21,171 nucleotides of DNA from an uncultured Bacilli bacterium (GTDB lineage: Bacteria; Bacillota_I; Bacilli_A; RF39; UBA660), in the NCBI GenBank assembly GCA_934096945.1, contig CAKOND010000018.1:1-21171 (forward strand). Direction: 5' to 3'. The translations under genes and the position numbers were made by a program. Positions within the stretch are counted from its first letter, which is position 1. Each line of letters opens with the position of its first letter. This document shows, one piece after another, positions 1-7,870 of this stretch. A model generated the notes under the pieces. That model was not told the DNA's origin. It did no database searches and saw only the letters and a program-made list of their open reading frames with translations.

Positions 1-201
1 GAACTTGCTCCGATTAGAGAAAGAAGAAAGTATTATGAAAATCATCTTGAAGATGTAGTAAAAATACTTGAAAATGGTACTAAAAAAGCTAGAATTAAAG
101 CTAGCAAGACACTTGATAAAGTTAAGAGTGCAATGAAAATAGATTATTTTAAAAATGATGAATATTTAAAAGAAATAATTGATAAATATCAAGAAAAATG
201 A
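1..201 (+). CDS. trpS: Tryptophan--tRNA ligase, C-terminal end (partial)
   Basis: This is the last 66 codons of a gene that enters from the left edge; the frame is open from base 1 to the TGA at 199-201. The start ELAPIRERRKYYE, followed by a Lys/Ala-rich helical tail (KKARIKASKTLDKVKSAMKI), matches the C-terminal anticodon-binding helices of class I tryptophanyl-tRNA synthetase, where ELAPIRE.R is a familiar motif. The enzyme charges tRNA-Trp in the cytoplasm. The HIGH and KMSKS motifs lie outside the window. The TGA stop shows that TGA does not encode Trp here. The next gene starts 36 bases downstream. Confidence 0.85.
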   Translation, partial: ELAPIRERRKYYENHLEDVVKILENGTKKARIKASKTLDKVKSAMKIDYFKNDEYLKEIIDKYQEK

Positions 202-237
202 TAATATTAGAATAAGTAGAAAAGGGTTGATAGGCTT

Positions 238-2640
238 ATGCTAGATGCATGTTTTATTCCAGATTTAACAAAAGCTAAGACAAATGAACAAGCTGTTTTT
301 AGAGGTGCTAATTATAGAATTAGTGTTTTAAGTGAGCGTTTAATTAGAATGGAATATAGTGTAGATGGTCATTTTTCTGATAATTTAACAACTTTAGTTA
401 GCAATAGAAACTTTAGAGTTCCAACCTTTAAAGTGGAACAAGATGAAAAATATTTAGTTATAACAACCAATTATTTTAATTTTCAATATCTTAAAAATAA
501 ACCTTTTGTGGGACCAAAATTTGCTCCCGATAATAATTTGAGAGTATCACTTAATGGAACGGATAAAATTTGGTTTTATGGGCAAGCAGAGGCTCGTAAT
601 TTTAAAGGTGGAGCTGTTAGCTTAGATGATTACAAGGGAAAAGTGGATTTAGATAAAGGTCTTTATTCTACAGATGGTTTTGTTAGTATTGATGATTCTA
701 ATAATTTGGAAATAGCTGCGGATGGTTTTTTAATTGCTCCGAATGCTAATAAAGTGGATATATATTTATTTATGTATAAAAGAGATTTTGGACTTTGTCT
801 TAAAGATTATTATACTTTGACAGGATATCCAGAATTAATACCTAGATCAGCTCTTGGAATATGGTGGAATAGAGAAAGAATATATAATTTTGATGATACT
901 AAAAATTTAGTTAAAACATTTAATAAAAATGGGATTCCTTTATCAGTACTTTTATTAAGTGAATTTTGGCATATTAAAGATAAAACTAATTATAATTTAT
1001 ATAAAACTGGTTTTACTTTTAATAAAGAATTGTTTCCTAATCCAAGTGAATTTATTAGTGAAATGCATAAACTAGGTGTAAGCGTTGGTGTTAATATTGA
1101 TCCTATTGAGGGAATAAGGAAAGAAGAAGAAAGATATATTAATTTTGCTAAAGAACTTAATGTGGTAGATGGGGTTACTATTCTATTTAATGTTATGGAT
1201 AAAGTGTTTATGAAATCCTTTATTAAACATGTAATAGATAATTTAATTAATTTAGATATAGATGTTTATTGGCTTGATTATAAAAAAGATTTGCTTGGTA
1301 TTAGTGCTCTTTCTTATTATTTTAATACTGATTTTAAAAAATATAAGAATAAACGACCTTTAGTTATAACTAGAAGTCCTTTGGTGGCACCACATAAAGC
1401 AGGAATACTTTATTCTGGTGAAACTTATGTTTCTTGGGATACGCTTAAGTTTTTGCCGTTTTATAATTCTATGGCTGCGAATAAAGGAATTACTTGGTGG
1501 AGTCATGATGTTGGTGGTTATAAAGGTGGAACAGAAGATTCTGAACTTTATTTAAGATATATTCAATTTTCTTGTTTTAGTCCAATTTTCAGATTTAGTG
1601 CACAGCGTGGAGTTTATTATAAAAGAGAGCCTTGGGCTTGGGATGTTAAAACTTATACTATAGCTCGTGAATATGCAATTCTTCGTCAGAGATTAATTCC
1701 ATATTTATATACTGAAGGATGCAATTATAGCAAACTTGGTAAACCTTTGATAGAACCAATTTATTATACTTATCCAGTAATTTATGACGAACCTGATTAT
1801 AGAAATGAATATTTTTTTGGAAAAGAATTATTTATAGCTCCGATTACTAAACCAATGGATAAAACTATGAATAGATCTATTGAGAGATTATATTTACCTA
1901 AAGGAACATGGTATGATTTTAGAAATGGTAAAAAGTTTATTGGTGATAAAAGATACATTGCTTTTTATAAAGATAATGAATATCCAATATTTGCTAAAGC
2001 TGGTGCTATTGTGCCTATGGCTAATTTGAGTGAAAATATAAATGATACTAGTGCTCCGAAATCTATGGAAATTAATATATTTCCGGGACAAAGTAATTCA
2101 TATAAATTGTATGAAGATGATGGTATAAGTAAAATGTATCAAGATGGTTATTATTTAGTAACTGCAATAGATTATAATTATATGCAAAATAATTATACGG
2201 TTATAATTAGACCTATTGATGGTAAAATTGGAATTGTTCCTAGAATGAGAGATTATAAAATAAAATTTAGAAATGCTAAAGTTGCGGATAGTGTGGAAGT
2301 GTTTGTAAATGGTAACAAAGCTTTAAATCAAGTAAAGTTTTATGAAGAAGATAATAATTTTATAGTTGAAGTAAAAGATGTTGATACAAGTAAACAGCTA
2401 ACTATTAACTGTAAAGGAAATAATATTGAAATTGAAGCAGTAAGAATTATAAATGAAGATATTAATTCTATTATAACTGATTTACCTATTAAAACAAAAA
2501 TTAAAGAGCAAATAGCAAGTATTATATTTAGTGATATAGATATTAAACAAAAAAGAATTCAAATTAAGAAAATTAAAGAATTAGATAAAAGATTTGTAAG
2601 AATGTTTATAAAATTACTTGAATATATTGCAGAAATTTAA
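238..2640 (+). CDS. Glycoside hydrolase family 31 (alpha-glucosidase/alpha-xylosidase type)
   Basis: This 800-residue protein has the GH31 layout: an N-terminal beta-sandwich (about 1-190), a TIM barrel (about 200-520) and C-terminal beta domains with a charged helical tail after about 715. Hallmarks are YWLDYKKD (D347 is the probable nucleophile), SGETYVSW around E395, WWSHDVGGYKGG and ELYLRYIQFSCFSPIFRFS. GH31 enzymes release alpha-linked glucose or xylose from oligosaccharides; the exact substrate cannot be read from sequence. There is no signal peptide, so it is probably cytoplasmic and acts on imported sugars. The catalytic acid/base is usually Asp in a G-D-T motif, but here the position is Glu (GET). 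The start is preceded by AAAGGG (221-226). It follows trpS closely and may be cotranscribed with it. Confidence 0.9.
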   Translation: MLDACFIPDLTKAKTNEQAVFRGANYRISVLSERLIRMEYSVDGHFSDNLTTLVSNRNFRVPTFKVEQDEKYLVITTNYFNFQYLKNKPFVGPKFAPDNNLRVSLNGTDKIWFYGQAEARNFKGGAVSLDDYKGKVDLDKGLYSTDGFVSIDDSNNLEIAADGFLIAPNANKVDIYLFMYKRDFGLCLKDYYTLTGYPELIPRSALGIWWNRERIYNFDDTKNLVKTFNKNGIPLSVLLLSEFWHIKDKTNYNLYKTGFTFNKELFPNPSEFISEMHKLGVSVGVNIDPIEGIRKEEERYINFAKELNVVDGVTILFNVMDKVFMKSFIKHVIDNLINLDIDVYWLDYKKDLLGISALSYYFNTDFKKYKNKRPLVITRSPLVAPHKAGILYSGETYVSWDTLKFLPFYNSMAANKGITWWSHDVGGYKGGTEDSELYLRYIQFSCFSPIFRFSAQRGVYYKREPWAWDVKTYTIAREYAILRQRLIPYLYTEGCNYSKLGKPLIEPIYYTYPVIYDEPDYRNEYFFGKELFIAPITKPMDKTMNRSIERLYLPKGTWYDFRNGKKFIGDKRYIAFYKDNEYPIFAKAGAIVPMANLSENINDTSAPKSMEINIFPGQSNSYKLYEDDGISKMYQDGYYLVTAIDYNYMQNNYTVIIRPIDGKIGIVPRMRDYKIKFRNAKVADSVEVFVNGNKALNQVKFYEEDNNFIVEVKDVDTSKQLTINCKGNNIEIEAVRIINEDINSIITDLPIKTKIKEQIASIIFSDIDIKQKRIQIKKIKELDKRFVRMFIKLLEYIAEI

Positions 2641-2646
2641 TATAAT
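2618..2646 (+). promoter_or_regulatory. Sigma-A-type promoter for the T-box/leuS unit
   Basis: TTGAAT (2618-2623), a 17-base spacer and a perfect TATAAT (2641-2646). The -10 begins at the base after the GH31 stop codon. Transcription would start near 2653, just before the T-box leader. Confidence 0.75.
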
Positions 2647-2652
2647 AATGGC

Positions 2653-2838
2653 AAGCAGATGAAAAAAGAGTAGTATGTTATATATCTTTTAGAGAAAGTT
2701 AGTGGTAGATGGAAACTAATAAAGAATATAATTGAACTTGCTTTTGGATGTAAATGGGGTAATTTCCGTATCAATTATTAAAGAAGCAATTAAGGTGGTA
2801 CCACGTGATTTACGTCCTTTGGTTACTACCTTTTTATT
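2653..2838 (+). promoter_or_regulatory. T-box riboswitch (leucine type)
   Basis: The invariant T-box AAGGTGGTACCACG lies at 2792-2805. Its UGGU can pair with the ACCA end of uncharged tRNA, fitting a discriminator A. Upstream are the AGAGAA and GGAAACT elements of stem I, and a candidate specifier CTT (Leu) at 2737-2739 within TTGAACTTGC. The T-box strand can alternatively pair with TTACTACCTT (about 2824-2834), which is followed by Ts, forming the terminator. Uncharged tRNA-Leu would favour antitermination and expression of the downstream membrane-protein gene and leuS. The specifier assignment is less certain than the T-box itself. Confidence 0.93.
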
Positions 2839-2849
2839 TGGAGGTTTTT

Positions 2850-3248
2850 ATGAGTGAGTTTGAAATTAATTTAATTTGGAGTTCTATACTGTTTGTTTTG
2901 ATATTTTTAGTTAATTTTCTGTGGATATTTAAAAAAGGCTATGAAAACATTAAAAAACAAAAGAAAAAGAAGAAAAACAGGAAACTCGAAGATTTTGTTG
3001 GACTTTCATATTTGATACCTAAGTTTAATTTAGATATTGATAAAATGAATTTAAATTATGTGTTTTTTATGGTGTCACTTATAAATGCTTTTATAATATC
3101 TTTTGTTTTCTTAGTAATATCAAGTATTCCGTGGAGTGTTGGATTTAGTATGTTACTAGGATTTGTACTTCTTTTTGGGCTTATTTATTCTTTATATGAA
3201 TTTTTAGGTCGTAGTTTAGTTAAGAAAGGTTGGAGTAAAAATGTATAA
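2850..3248 (+). CDS. Small integral membrane protein between T-box and leuS
   Basis: A 132-residue protein of unknown function. The start at ATG 2850 is chosen because TTTGGAGGT precedes it by a few bases; an upstream GTG at 2805 lies inside the T-box and would not be used. There is one hydrophobic segment near residues 8-28, a very basic stretch after it (KKQKKKKKNRKLE), then two closely spaced hydrophobic segments (about 68-115) and a basic C-terminus. This suggests three membrane spans with a cytoplasmic basic loop. Its last 8 bases overlap the start of leuS, so the two are probably translationally coupled and both are under T-box control. I do not recognise the family. Confidence 0.75.
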   Translation: MSEFEINLIWSSILFVLIFLVNFLWIFKKGYENIKKQKKKKKNRKLEDFVGLSYLIPKFNLDIDKMNLNYVFFMVSLINAFIISFVFLVISSIPWSVGFSMLLGFVLLFGLIYSLYEFLGRSLVKKGWSKNV

Positions 3249-5637
3249 TCATGAAATAATAGAAAAAAAATGGCAAAAATATTGGGAAGATAATAAAACA
3301 TTTAAAACTGATGCTTGGGATTTTTCAAAACCTAAGTTTTATGCTTTAGATATGTTTCCTTATCCATCTGGAGTTGGGCTTCATGCGGGTCATCCGGAAG
3401 GGTATACCGCTACTGATATTGTGGCGAGAATGAAGAGAATGCAAGGATATAATGTTTTACATCCAATGGGATGGGATGCTTTTGGTCTTCCTGCAGAACA
3501 ATTTGCAATAAGTACGGGTCATCATCCTGAAGAGTTTACAAAAGAAAATATTAAAACTTTTAAAAATCAACTTAAAATGCTTGGACTATCATATGATTGG
3601 GATAGAGAAATTTCAACTTGTGATCCGAAATTTTATAAGTGGACACAATGGATATTTAAAGAACTTTTCTTAGATGGTCTTGCTAAATGTATTGAAATGC
3701 CTGTTAATTGGTGTGAAGAACTTGGTACTGTACTTGCTAATGATGAGGTTATTGATGGTAAAAGTGAACGTGGGGGATATTCAGTTGTTCGTAAGAATAT
3801 GAAACAATGGGTAATTGATATTCCTAAGTATGCTGAAAAGTTACTTGATGGATTAGATAAAATAGATTGGCCTTTGTCCACTAAAGAAATTCAAAAAAAT
3901 TGGATTGGTAAGTCAACTGGTGCAGAAGTAATATTTAATATAGATGGTACTGATTTAAACTTTACTGTGTTTACAACAAGATGTGATACGTTATTTGGTG
4001 CTACTTACTCTGTACTTGCTCCGGAACATAAACTTGTTGATATGATTACTACATGTGAGCAAAAGGATGCTGTAGAAAAATATAAAAAATTGTGTGCATC
4101 TAAATCTGATTTGGAAAGAACTGAACTTAATAAAGAAAAAACTGGAGTATTTACAGGAGCTTATGCTATTAATCCTGTTAATGGAGTTAAAATACCCATT
4201 TGGATTAGCGATTATGTTTTAGCTACCTATGGTACAGGTGCTATTATGGCTGTTCCTGCTCATGATGAACGTGACTATGAATTTGCTAAGAAATTTAATC
4301 TTCCAATTATTGAAGTACTTGCTGGTGGAGATATAGAAAAGGAAGCTTATACTAAAGATGGAATCCATGTTAATTCAGGATTTTTGGATGGACTTAATAA
4401 AGAAGATGCTATAGAAAAAATGCTTTCTTGGCTTGAAGAAAATAAGTGCGGTAAAAGAGAAGTAAATTATAGATTAAGAGAATGGATATTTGCTCGTCAG
4501 AGATATTGGGGAGAACCTGTGCCAATTATTCATCTTGAAGATGGAAGAGATATTGCTTTAAAAGATGAAGAATTGCCTCTTGTATTGCCTGCACTTTTGG
4601 ATTATAAAGGTAAAAATGGTATGGCTCCACTTGAAAATGATGTAGATTGGGTAAATGTTTCAGTTAATGGAATAAAAGGAAAAAGAGAAACTTCAACAAT
4701 GCCAGGAAGTGCTGGGTCTAGTTGGTATTTCTTAAGATATATTGATCCAGATAATAATGAAGCTATTGCAGATAAAAAATTGCTAGAACATTGGATGCCT
4801 GTTGATTTGTATGTTGGTGGTCCTGAACATGCTGTTGGTCATTTGCTTTATTCAAGAATGTGGAATAATTATTTGTATGATAAGGGTATTGTACCTGTTA
4901 GTGAACCATTTAAAAAATTAGTTCATCAAGGTATGATTTTAGGCTCAAACGGGGTTAAAATGGGTAAAAGATATCCAAAGTATGTTGTTAATCCAAATGA
5001 TGTTGTAAAAGAATATGGAGCAGATACTTTAAGACTTTATGAAATGTTTATGGGACCTTTAGAAGCTGATAAACCTTGGAATAATACTGGTGTTGAGGGT
5101 GCTAGAAAATTCCTAGATAGAATTTGGAGACTTTATAATGATGATAATAAAATTAAAGATGTTCAAAATATGAATTTAGAAAAGATTTATCATCAAACTG
5201 TTAAAAAAATTACAAATGATTATGAAAATTTAAGTTTTAATACGGCGATTAGTCAAATGATGATTTTTATTAATGCTGTTTATAAAGAAGAAGTATATCC
5301 CCTTGAATATGCCAAAGGTTTTGTAAAACTACTTAATCCTGTGGCTCCGCATATAGCAGAAGAATTATGGCATGAAGTTTTAAAGATGGGTGAGGATTTA
5401 TCTTATGCTAAATGGCCAGAATATGATGAAGCTAAAACAATAGAAAGTGAAAAAGAAATTGGGGTTCAAGTTAACGGAAAACTTAGAGCATCTATTATTA
5501 TTACTGATGATGATTCTGAAGAGGAAATAAAAAATAAAGCTATTAGTAGTGATAATGTAAAAAAACATATTCAAGATAAGGAAATAGTAAAAATAATAGT
5601 TATTAAAGGAAGAATTGTTAATATTGTTGTTAAATAA
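3241..5637 (+). CDS. leuS: Leucine--tRNA ligase
   Basis: At 798 residues this is full length for bacterial LeuRS. It attaches leucine to tRNA-Leu and edits mischarged products. The N-terminal PYPSGVGLHAGHPEGYTATD carries the HIGH motif as HAGH (48-51). NWCEELGTVLANDEV and RQRYWGEP are typical. The CP1 editing domain shows FTTRCDTLFGA and AVPAHDERDYEF. The C-terminal anticodon and tail domains are present (LRLYEMFMGPLEADKPWN, GVQVNGKLRA). The KMSKS loop reads KMGKR (573-577), a departure from the textbook motif. It overlaps the preceding membrane-protein gene by 8 bases, and the T-box upstream agrees with the identity. Confidence 0.97.
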   Translation: MYNHEIIEKKWQKYWEDNKTFKTDAWDFSKPKFYALDMFPYPSGVGLHAGHPEGYTATDIVARMKRMQGYNVLHPMGWDAFGLPAEQFAISTGHHPEEFTKENIKTFKNQLKMLGLSYDWDREISTCDPKFYKWTQWIFKELFLDGLAKCIEMPVNWCEELGTVLANDEVIDGKSERGGYSVVRKNMKQWVIDIPKYAEKLLDGLDKIDWPLSTKEIQKNWIGKSTGAEVIFNIDGTDLNFTVFTTRCDTLFGATYSVLAPEHKLVDMITTCEQKDAVEKYKKLCASKSDLERTELNKEKTGVFTGAYAINPVNGVKIPIWISDYVLATYGTGAIMAVPAHDERDYEFAKKFNLPIIEVLAGGDIEKEAYTKDGIHVNSGFLDGLNKEDAIEKMLSWLEENKCGKREVNYRLREWIFARQRYWGEPVPIIHLEDGRDIALKDEELPLVLPALLDYKGKNGMAPLENDVDWVNVSVNGIKGKRETSTMPGSAGSSWYFLRYIDPDNNEAIADKKLLEHWMPVDLYVGGPEHAVGHLLYSRMWNNYLYDKGIVPVSEPFKKLVHQGMILGSNGVKMGKRYPKYVVNPNDVVKEYGADTLRLYEMFMGPLEADKPWNNTGVEGARKFLDRIWRLYNDDNKIKDVQNMNLEKIYHQTVKKITNDYENLSFNTAISQMMIFINAVYKEEVYPLEYAKGFVKLLNPVAPHIAEELWHEVLKMGEDLSYAKWPEYDEAKTIESEKEIGVQVNGKLRASIIITDDDSEEEIKNKAISSDNVKKHIQDKEIVKIIVIKGRIVNIVVK

Positions 5638-5649
5638 CAATTCTTTTTT
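5610..5649 (+). terminator. Rho-independent terminator of leuS
   Basis: An 11-bp perfect stem, AAGAATTGTTA (5610-5620) against TAACAATTCTT (5635-5645), with a 14-base loop and a T run to 5649. The stem includes the leuS stop codon (5635-5637). The first copy of the hairpin repeat starts at the end of the T run. Confidence 0.85.
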
Positions 5650-5690
5650 CATTGAAAAAAAGTGGTAAAAGTGGCAAAAATTTTCAATGA
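5649..5690 (+). repeat. 42-bp hairpin repeat, copy 1
   Basis: Bounded by perfect 10-bp inverted ends TCATTGAAAA and TTTTCAATGA. The centre holds a short tandem duplication, AGTGGTAAA then AGTGGCAAA. It is identical to copy 3 (7061-7102) and shares a 39-base core with copy 2 (5727-5765), all in the same orientation. It begins in the T tract of the leuS terminator. Confidence 0.9.
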
Positions 5691-5694
5691 AGTA

Positions 5695-5723
5695 TTGAAA
5701 AGGCAATTAAAATAATGTATAAT
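5695..5723 (+). promoter_or_regulatory. Promoter of the ATPase gene
   Basis: TTGAAA (5695-5700), a 17-base spacer and a perfect TATAAT (5718-5723). The start site would fall near 5730, so the mRNA leader would begin with repeat copy 2. Confidence 0.75.
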
Positions 5724-5726
5724 TAA

Positions 5727-5765
5727 ATTGAAAAAAAGTGGTAAAAGTGGCAAAAATTTTCAATG
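5727..5765 (+). repeat. Hairpin repeat, copy 2 (in the ATPase mRNA leader)
   Basis: The 39-base core (ATTGAAAA to TTTTCAATG) is identical to copies 1 and 3, but the outermost inverted-repeat bases are not conserved on the left, so the stem is about 8 bp. Its last base is the first G of the GGAGGG SD at 5765-5770. A hairpin formed by this repeat in RNA would sit directly against the ribosome binding site of the ATPase gene. Confidence 0.88.
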
Positions 5766-5775
5766 GAGGGTCATA

Positions 5776-7020
5776 ATGAAAGAAATAAAAAGAGATAAAT
5801 ATCTAAATATGTTAGTTAATAGAAGGGATAATGGGTTAATTAAGATTATTACAGGAATTAGAAGATGTGGAAAATCATATTTATTAGACCCTATATTTAA
5901 AAAATATTTAATTGAAAGTGGTGTAAAAGAAAATCATATTATTAAGCTTGAATTAGATAAAATTGAAAATGAAAAATATCTTGATCCTCAAGAACTTAAT
6001 AATTATATAAAATCTAAAATAGAAGATAATGATAAGTATTATATTTTATTGGATGAAATTCAACTAGTTGATAAATTTGAAAGTGTTTTAAATGGTTTTT
6101 TGTACATAAAGAATTTAGATGTTTATGTTACTGGAAGCAATTCTAGGTTTTTATCTACAGATATAATTACTGAGTTTAGAGGTAGAGGCGATGAAATTAA
6201 AGTATTTCCTTTAACTTTTTCTGAATATATGCAAGCTTTTAATGGAGACAATTATGAAGCTTGGAATGAGTATCTTACTTATGGAGGGATGCCATTAATT
6301 ATATCTAAGTCAAATGATGAAGAAAAATCTAAATATTTAAAAGACTTATTTGAACAAACTTATATAAAAGATATAATAGAACGTAACAATATTCAAAGAA
6401 TTGATGTTATAAATTCAATTGTGAATATGCTTGCTTCATCTATAGGCTCTTTAACAAATCCTAAAAAAATATATGATACATTTGTGAGTAATGGCGAAAA
6501 AGAGGTTTCATTAAATACCATAAATTCCTATATGAAATTCATAGAAGATTCTTTTATAGTTAATAAGTCTGAAAGGTATGATGTTAAAGGAAAAAAATAT
6601 ATTCAAACACCTCAAAAATATTATTTTTCTGATGTTGGGTTACGTAATGCAAGATTAAATTTTAGACAACAAGAAGAAAATCATATAATGGAGAATATTA
6701 TTTATAATGAACTTATTGTAAGGGGCTATAATGTTGATGTAGGAGTTGTTGAAATAAGAGATGAAAATAAAAATAGAAAACAACTTGAGGTTGATTTTGT
6801 ATGTAACTTAGGTAGTAAAAGATATTATATTCAATCTGCTTTAAACCTAGAAACAAGAGAAAAGACCCTTCAAGAAGAAAGACCTTTGATAAATATTAAT
6901 GATAATTTTAAAAAAATAATTGTTGTAAAGGATAATCAAAAACATTGGTTTACTGAAGAAGGAATTATGATTATTGGAATACAAGAATTTTTGTTGAATC
7001 AAAATAGCTTAGATTTTTAG
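5776..7020 (+). CDS. AAA-family ATPase with C-terminal DUF4143 domain
   Basis: 414 residues from ATG 5776, chosen because GGAGGG lies 5 bases upstream; the longer frame from TTG 5728 runs through the repeat. The Walker A is GIRRCGKS (27-34) and the Walker B is YYILLDEIQ (D93, E94), followed by VTGSNS (sensor-like) and the GRGDEIKVFPLTFSEY segment typical of the AAA_14/DUF4143 group. The C-terminal part carries YYFSDVGLRNARLNF and LEVDFVC, which resembles the restriction-nuclease-like fold of DUF4143 proteins. Such ATPases are common, often multicopy, in anaerobes; their function is poorly known, with mobile or defence-related roles proposed. Its own promoter and terminator and the flanking identical repeats suggest an autonomous cassette inserted after leuS. 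Confidence 0.9.
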   Translation: MKEIKRDKYLNMLVNRRDNGLIKIITGIRRCGKSYLLDPIFKKYLIESGVKENHIIKLELDKIENEKYLDPQELNNYIKSKIEDNDKYYILLDEIQLVDKFESVLNGFLYIKNLDVYVTGSNSRFLSTDIITEFRGRGDEIKVFPLTFSEYMQAFNGDNYEAWNEYLTYGGMPLIISKSNDEEKSKYLKDLFEQTYIKDIIERNNIQRIDVINSIVNMLASSIGSLTNPKKIYDTFVSNGEKEVSLNTINSYMKFIEDSFIVNKSERYDVKGKKYIQTPQKYYFSDVGLRNARLNFRQQEENHIMENIIYNELIVRGYNVDVGVVEIRDENKNRKQLEVDFVCNLGSKRYYIQSALNLETREKTLQEERPLININDNFKKIIVVKDNQKHWFTEEGIMIIGIQEFLLNQNSLDF

Positions 7021-7030
7021 AAAACAAATA

Positions 7031-7061
7031 GACAATTAAATAATTTATTAGTTGTCTTTTT
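7031..7061 (+). terminator. Terminator of the ATPase gene
   Basis: A 9-bp stem, GACAATTAA (7031-7039) with TTAGTTGTC (7048-7056) including one G-U pair, followed by a run of Ts that merges into repeat copy 3. This repeats the arrangement at the end of leuS. Confidence 0.8.
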
Positions 7062-7102
7062 CATTGAAAAAAAGTGGTAAAAGTGGCAAAAATTTTCAAT
7101 GA
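7061..7102 (+). repeat. 42-bp hairpin repeat, copy 3
   Basis: Identical over all 42 bases to copy 1, including both 10-bp inverted ends, and in the same orientation. Copies 1 and 3 bracket the ATPase gene with its promoter, copy 2 and terminator. Confidence 0.9.
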
Positions 7103-7344
7103 ATATAGTTTAAATATTGGAAATAGTGTAAATGGTAAAATAAAAAGAGTATTAAAAACAATACCCTTTTATTAGTTATTTATGAATTTATTTTTTCATT
7201 ATTTAATTTTAAATGTACGCTTTTAGTATATAAATTTGTTGCTTTAAAGTCAAGCTTTATCAAATAATAATTTTTAATTATTAATTCTATAATTTGACAA
7301 ATTATTTATTATAAATGTTGTAAAATATAAATGGTGATGAATAA
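7103..7344. other. Non-coding stretch with one hairpin
   Basis: No plausible gene is seen here. The only clear structure is an imperfect hairpin at 7142-7170 (AAAAG-A-GTATT with AATAC-C-CTTTT), which could be a weak terminator in either direction. A TTGACA at 7294-7299 may be part of the promoter of the next small gene, but I do not find a -10 at good spacing. Confidence 0.5.
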
Positions 7345-7515
7345 ATGAAAGTTAAAGTTATTGATGAAGGACATGAAAAAGATTTAGAAAGTGCTATAAA
7401 TGGCTTTCTAAATTCTGGAGATTTTGATATAATAGATATCAAGTATCAAGTGGCAATTGCAGTATGTGGTGAAGAACAGATATATTGTTTTAGTGCGATG
7501 ATTATTTATAATTAA
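7345..7515 (+). CDS. Cse60-like small sporulation-associated protein
   Basis: A 56-residue protein: it opens MKVKVIDEGHEKDLESAIN, continues through DIIDIKYQVAIAV and ends in EEQIYCFSAMIIYN. The D.EHE.DLE start and EQIYCFSA.IIY end match what I know of the Cse60 family, described as an early sporulation protein in Bacillus but also found in non-sporulating Bacillota and phages; its biochemical role is unknown. GGTGAT (7333-7338) is a modest SD. It ends convergently with the next gene, their ends overlapping by 4 bases. The identification is from memory of the family pattern. Confidence 0.75.
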   Translation: MKVKVIDEGHEKDLESAINGFLNSGDFDIIDIKYQVAIAVCGEEQIYCFSAMIIYN

Positions 7516-7820
7516 AGCATATACATATTACCTGATGTGTCAATACTATCATCTATAAATGTTGTATTTAAACTTTCAAGCTTATTTACTCTGGCATTTA
7601 GACGATTTATTTGACGCTCTAGTTTTGCAAGTCTGTTTTCAATTGAGTCTGAATTATCTACGTATGGCATTCCCACATTGTTTGGCATTTGTCCTTGATA
7701 AAATGAATTGTAGTTAGTACCTTGTGCATAAGGCATTGCTCCGTTTATTGGGGCTTGTGCTTGAAAATTGGAATAATTCATGTTTGCTTCAGTAAAGAAT
7801 GAGTTTCTATTTTTTCTCAT
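7512..7820 (-). CDS. Small Asn/Gln-rich protein with C-terminal coiled coil
   Basis: A 102-residue protein of unknown function. The first half is low complexity and rich in Asn, Gln, Pro, Met and Tyr (QAQAPINGAMPYAQG, YQGQMPNNVGMPYV). Residues about 60-87 form a heptad-like amphipathic helix (IENRLAKLERQINRLNARV), and the protein ends in NMYML. This composition resembles spore-coat or surface-assembly proteins, and it sits next to the Cse60-like gene, but this is only a hint. A good SD (GGAGG, minus strand, about 7828-7832) precedes the ATG. Its start region diverges from trmB across 50 bases. Confidence 0.75.
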   Translation of the reverse strand: MRKNRNSFFTEANMNYSNFQAQAPINGAMPYAQGTNYNSFYQGQMPNNVGMPYVDNSDSIENRLAKLERQINRLNARVNKLESLNTTFIDDSIDTSGNMYML

Positions 7821-7870
7821 AAGTAGCCTCCCTACAATTAGTATATGTTAAATGGAAAGAAGTTGATAAT

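Noticed and set aside
2805..2849. An upstream GTG start for the membrane protein
   Set aside because: It lies inside the T-box/terminator and lacks an SD.
5398..5706. Minus-strand frames opposite leuS and other genes (for example 3633-3881, 5398-5706, 20787-20975)
   Set aside because: They are antisense shadows of well-supported genes with no SD and low-complexity translations.
5728..5775. A longer ATPase start at TTG 5728 that would translate the repeat
   Set aside because: The SD GGAGGG serves the ATG at 5776, and the promoter start site makes translation from 5728 implausible.
5649..7102. The three hairpin repeats as a CRISPR array
   Set aside because: The spacing is irregular (one unit holds a whole gene), only three copies exist and no cas genes are present.
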